DNA of 16,540 bases from Pseudomonadota bacterium (lineage in GTDB: Bacteria > Pseudomonadota > Alphaproteobacteria > Caulobacterales > Caulobacteraceae), in assembly GCA_023409795.1 (NCBI GenBank), contig JAEYQX010000156.1, positions 1 through 16,540 of the forward strand, in the 5' to 3' direction. Under the pieces are notes generated by a model that had not been told where the DNA came from, did not search any database, and worked only from the letters and a program-made list of their open reading frames with translations. Shown piece by piece: positions 14,687 to 16,540 of this stretch. How positions within the stretch are numbered: the stretch's first letter is position 1; each line of letters starts with the position of its first letter. The position numbers were made by a program, and so were the translations under genes.

Positions 14687-16084
14687 TCAGTAGGCTTCGA
14701 GCGCTTCGCCGTGCAGGTGGGTATCGAGGCCATCGTCCTCGACCTCTTCCTTGACGCGCAGACCCGTCGTGTACTTGCAGATGAACAGGACGATCAGGGT
14801 GCCGATGGCACTCCAGACAATGGTCCAGACCAGGCCCATGAACTGGGCCCAGACCGTCGCATCGGCCGACAGGTCATTGATGGCCGTCGAGGCAAAGACG
14901 CCGGTCAGCAGTGCGCCGACCAGACCGCCGGCACCGTGCAGGCCAAAGGCATCCAGGCTGTCGTCATACTTGAGCAGCTTCTTCAGCCAGACCGACGCGA
15001 CATAGCAGACCGGACCGGCGATCAGGCCGATGATGACAGCGCCCTTGGGATCGACGAAGCCTGCCGCCGGGGTGATGGCAACCAGGCCCGCCACGATGCC
15101 CGACAGGACACCGATCAGGGAATATTTGCGCTTCTCGATCCGCTCGATGACCTTCCAACTCAGCGAACCGGCAGCGGCCGCCAGCAGGGTGTTGATCAGG
15201 GCCACGCCCATCAGACCATCAGCCGCACCGGCCGAACCGGCGTTGAAGCCAATCCAGCCGACCAGCAGCAGGGAGGCACCAATCATGGTCAGGACCGGGT
15301 TGTGGGCCGTGATCGGCTCGACGCCGTAGCCCTTGCGCGCGCCCAGGAACAGGGCGCAGACCAGGCCGGCCACGCCCGAGTTGACGTGGACCACCGCACC
15401 ACCGGCGAAGTCCAACACCCCGCCAGCGCCCAGGAAGCCGCCGCCCCAGACCCAGTGGGCAATCGGCGCATAGACGATCAGCGACCACAGGCCGATGAAG
15501 AGCAGAAGCCCGGAGTACTTGATCCGCTCGGCAAAGGCACCGGTGATCAGGGCCGGGGTGATGATGGCAAAGGTCAGCTGGAACGACAGCCACAGATACT
15601 CCGGGATCCCCGGCAGGGCACTGTAGGCCGTGTCCTTGGAGACGCCGTTCAGGAAGACGGCATCCAGGCTGCCGACGAAGCGGTTCAGCCCTTCATCCGG
15701 ATTGACGCCAAAGGCGATGCTGTAGCCCGCCACGAACCAGACCAGGGTGACCACCGCAAAGGCGGCAACCGACTGGGTAATGGTGGCAATGACGTTTTTG
15801 CGGCGCACCATGCCGCCATAGAACAGGGCCAGGCCCGGCAGGGTCATCAGCAGCACCAGGGCCGTCGAGGTTCCCAGCCAGGATGTGGCAGCGGCGTCCA
15901 GTTCCAGCGGAACCTGATGCGAAAACAGCGCCGGAGCAGGCTCCGACGCTGTTTCAGCGACTTCAGCAATGGTTTGCGCGGCCTCTGCGGCGACGCTGGC
16001 GAGGGCCCCGCCTGCGACGGCAAGGCCACCGGCAAGACAGGCTAGAGCAATCGCTCCCCTCCACGTTTTAGATAGATGCGACAC
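14687..16084 (-). CDS. amtB: AmtB-type ammonium transporter
   Basis: Trimeric inner-membrane ammonium channel, 465 residues. A cleavable signal-peptide-like N terminus and a long Ala-rich extension (to about residue 65) precede eleven hydrophobic segments. The conserved pore residues are visible: Asp225 in LDFAGG, His233 in VVHVNSG and His383 in FGLHGAGG as the twin histidines, and FAIITPAL near 172-179. The C-terminal tail (LRVKEEVEDDGLDTHLHGEALEAY region, residues 442-465) is the part that interacts with GlnK in homologues. The start is a GTG at 16084, supported by AGGGGG eight bases upstream; no nearby ATG fits. Unusually, no glnK lies beside it: upstream is a regulatory gap and a divergent ArsR gene, and downstream is a TorF-family porin. 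Confidence 0.95.
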   Translation of the reverse strand: MSHLSKTWRGAIALACLAGGLAVAGGALASVAAEAAQTIAEVAETASEPAPALFSHQVPLELDAAATSWLGTSTALVLLMTLPGLALFYGGMVRRKNVIATITQSVAAFAVVTLVWFVAGYSIAFGVNPDEGLNRFVGSLDAVFLNGVSKDTAYSALPGIPEYLWLSFQLTFAIITPALITGAFAERIKYSGLLLFIGLWSLIVYAPIAHWVWGGGFLGAGGVLDFAGGAVVHVNSGVAGLVCALFLGARKGYGVEPITAHNPVLTMIGASLLLVGWIGFNAGSAGAADGLMGVALINTLLAAAAGSLSWKVIERIEKRKYSLIGVLSGIVAGLVAITPAAGFVDPKGAVIIGLIAGPVCYVASVWLKKLLKYDDSLDAFGLHGAGGLVGALLTGVFASTAINDLSADATVWAQFMGLVWTIVWSAIGTLIVLFICKYTTGLRVKEEVEDDGLDTHLHGEALEAY

Positions 16085-16152
16085 TTCGGTATCCCCCTGT
16101 GATTACGCATATGCGAAGGTTTCATTGCAGTTGCGAAATCGACAAGAGGAAA

Positions 16153-16181
16153 AATGCATTCTGTCAGAATTTTTTTGTCAA
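16153..16181 (-). promoter_or_regulatory. amtB promoter candidate with a 13-bp palindrome in its spacer
   Basis: On the minus strand a perfect TTGACA (16181-16176) is followed after 17 bases by TGCATT (16158-16153), a poor -10. The start would be near 16146, about 60 bases before the GTG. The palindrome ATTCTGTCAGAAT (16158-16170) occupies most of the spacer, so a bound protein would block polymerase or alter the promoter. A strong -35 with a weak -10 fits a regulated promoter. Confidence 0.45.
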
Positions 16182-16376
16182 ATCGTCACAGAATTTCGGC
16201 TCTGGCCAGAATAGTTTTGCGGTCCTGAGCGCAGGCGCGCGTCGCATTTTCGCCAGAATTGGCCTGTTTCGCAGAACAAATTATCCGTTCACGACCTTGC
16301 GCCTCCAAATTCCACCTGGCCCTTGGCAGATCGTCCGGACCCGCTTCCAGGACAGCCAGCAGAGGCTTACGCGGAT

Positions 16377-16395
16377 CGAATATTTCGTGTATTCG
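16377..16395 (+). promoter_or_regulatory. Inverted repeat before the ArsR gene, probable autoregulatory operator
   Basis: CGAATA (16377-16382) and TATTCG (16390-16395) are perfect 6-bp complements seven bases apart, ending six bases before the ATG at 16402. TATTCG could also serve as the -10, with TTACGC (16367-16372) as a weak -35 at 17 bases, so repressor and polymerase sites would overlap. This is the usual layout for self-repressing ArsR/SmtB regulators. Confidence 0.5.
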
Positions 16396-16401
16396 TGAAC
16401 T

Positions 16402-16540
16402 ATGGAAACCTCAAACGCCATCGAAGGCCTTGCCGCCCTCGCCCACCCTGGTCGCCTGGCGATATTTCGTGCCCTGGTCCGGGCAGGCCCGGACGGGTTG
16501 GCGGCCGGTCGGCTGGGCGAACAGGTCGGCATGGCGGGAA
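16402..16540 (+). CDS. ArsR-family transcriptional regulator (5' part; runs off window)
   Basis: The first 46 codons are visible. The translation starts METSNAIEGLAALAHPGRLA and continues with IFRALVRAGPDGLAAGRLGE, matching the N-terminal helix and the LAALAHPxRLAIFR...GLAAGxLGExxG signature of winged-helix ArsR/SmtB repressors, as far as the first helix-turn-helix helix. The metal- or effector-sensing residues lie beyond the edge, so arsenic sensing cannot be confirmed; close relatives I recall sit in front of arsenic resistance genes. No Shine-Dalgarno precedes the ATG, and the possible -10 lies seven bases upstream, so the mRNA may be leaderless. It is divergent from amtB. Confidence 0.88.
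   Translation, partial: METSNAIEGLAALAHPGRLAIFRALVRAGPDGLAAGRLGEQVGMAG

Larger units (their letters stand above)
16085..16401. promoter_or_regulatory. Divergent regulatory region amtB / ArsR gene
   Basis: This 317-bp gap has no credible gene. It is AT-richer than its surroundings, especially at 16141-16200. It holds the amtB promoter candidate, a perfect 10-bp palindrome CGCATATGCG (16106-16115) in the amtB leader, four copies of CAGAAT (16165, 16189, 16207, 16254), a short dyad GCCA-N4-TGGC (16252-16263) and the ArsR operator candidate. No sigma-54 -24/-12 pair with correct spacing was found on either strand, though nitrogen-controlled amt genes often have one. Confidence 0.6.

Noticed and set aside
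14711..16045. 444-codon plus-strand frame opposite amtB
   Set aside because: D/Q/G/R-rich antisense shadow of a clear ammonium transporter.
16205..16274. TGG...GC pairs resembling sigma-54 promoters upstream of amtB
   Set aside because: TGGCCAGAATAGTTTTGC and TGGCCTGTTTCGC have the wrong GG-to-GC spacing and are on the strand facing away from amtB.

Overview
This window looks like chromosome of a GC-rich alphaproteobacterium of the order Caulobacterales. Protein sequence style and gene order suggest Brevundimonas or a close relative. This is inferred from resemblance; no 16S or marker search was possible. The strongest sign is the block trigger factor (tig) - clpP - cicA - clpX - lon, which I recall as the order around the ClpXP locus of Caulobacter crescentus. 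There are no tRNA or rRNA genes, CRISPR arrays, insertion sequences or phage genes, so this reads as core chromosome with a few lineage-specific genes set into it.

Region 1 (1-8514) is the protein quality-control block, nearly all on the minus strand. Going down that strand from 8514 come trigger factor, an uncharacterised secreted protein, ClpP, a cytochrome b561, a small conserved hypothetical, ClpX and Lon (Lon runs off the left edge). The HAD phosphatase gene cicA lies between ClpP and ClpX on the opposite strand. The foldase and the two ATP-dependent proteases share a neighbourhood but seem to be separate transcription units: tig and clpX have hairpin terminators, and lon has a possible heat-shock promoter.

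Region 2 (8655-9832) is on the plus strand. It holds a glyoxalase-II-like metallo-hydrolase, whose promoter suggests a leaderless mRNA, and a small KGG-motif stress protein. The KGG gene has a good Shine-Dalgarno, an EcfG-type (general stress sigma factor) promoter candidate and a textbook terminator.

Region 3 (9843-13702) is on the minus strand. It contains a sterol-carrier-protein-2 domain protein, an acyl-CoA dehydrogenase of the ACAD10/11 type, and one 713-residue ORF that joins EgtB (sulfoxide synthase) to EgtD (histidine trimethyltransferase), the two central ergothioneine enzymes. This fusion is the most interesting coding feature here. The leader between the dehydrogenase and the fusion can form two competing RNA structures, one of which hides the fusion's ribosome-binding site.

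Region 4 (13811-16540) has an ammonium transporter (GTG start) followed by a TorF-family outer-membrane protein on the minus strand. Across a roughly 317-bp AT-richer regulatory gap, the start of an ArsR-family repressor gene reads off the right edge. That gap carries a perfect 13-bp palindrome inside the likely amtB promoter and a separate inverted repeat directly in front of the ArsR gene.

Long plus-strand open frames lying over lon, tig/clpP, amtB and others are high-GC antisense shadows and were left out.
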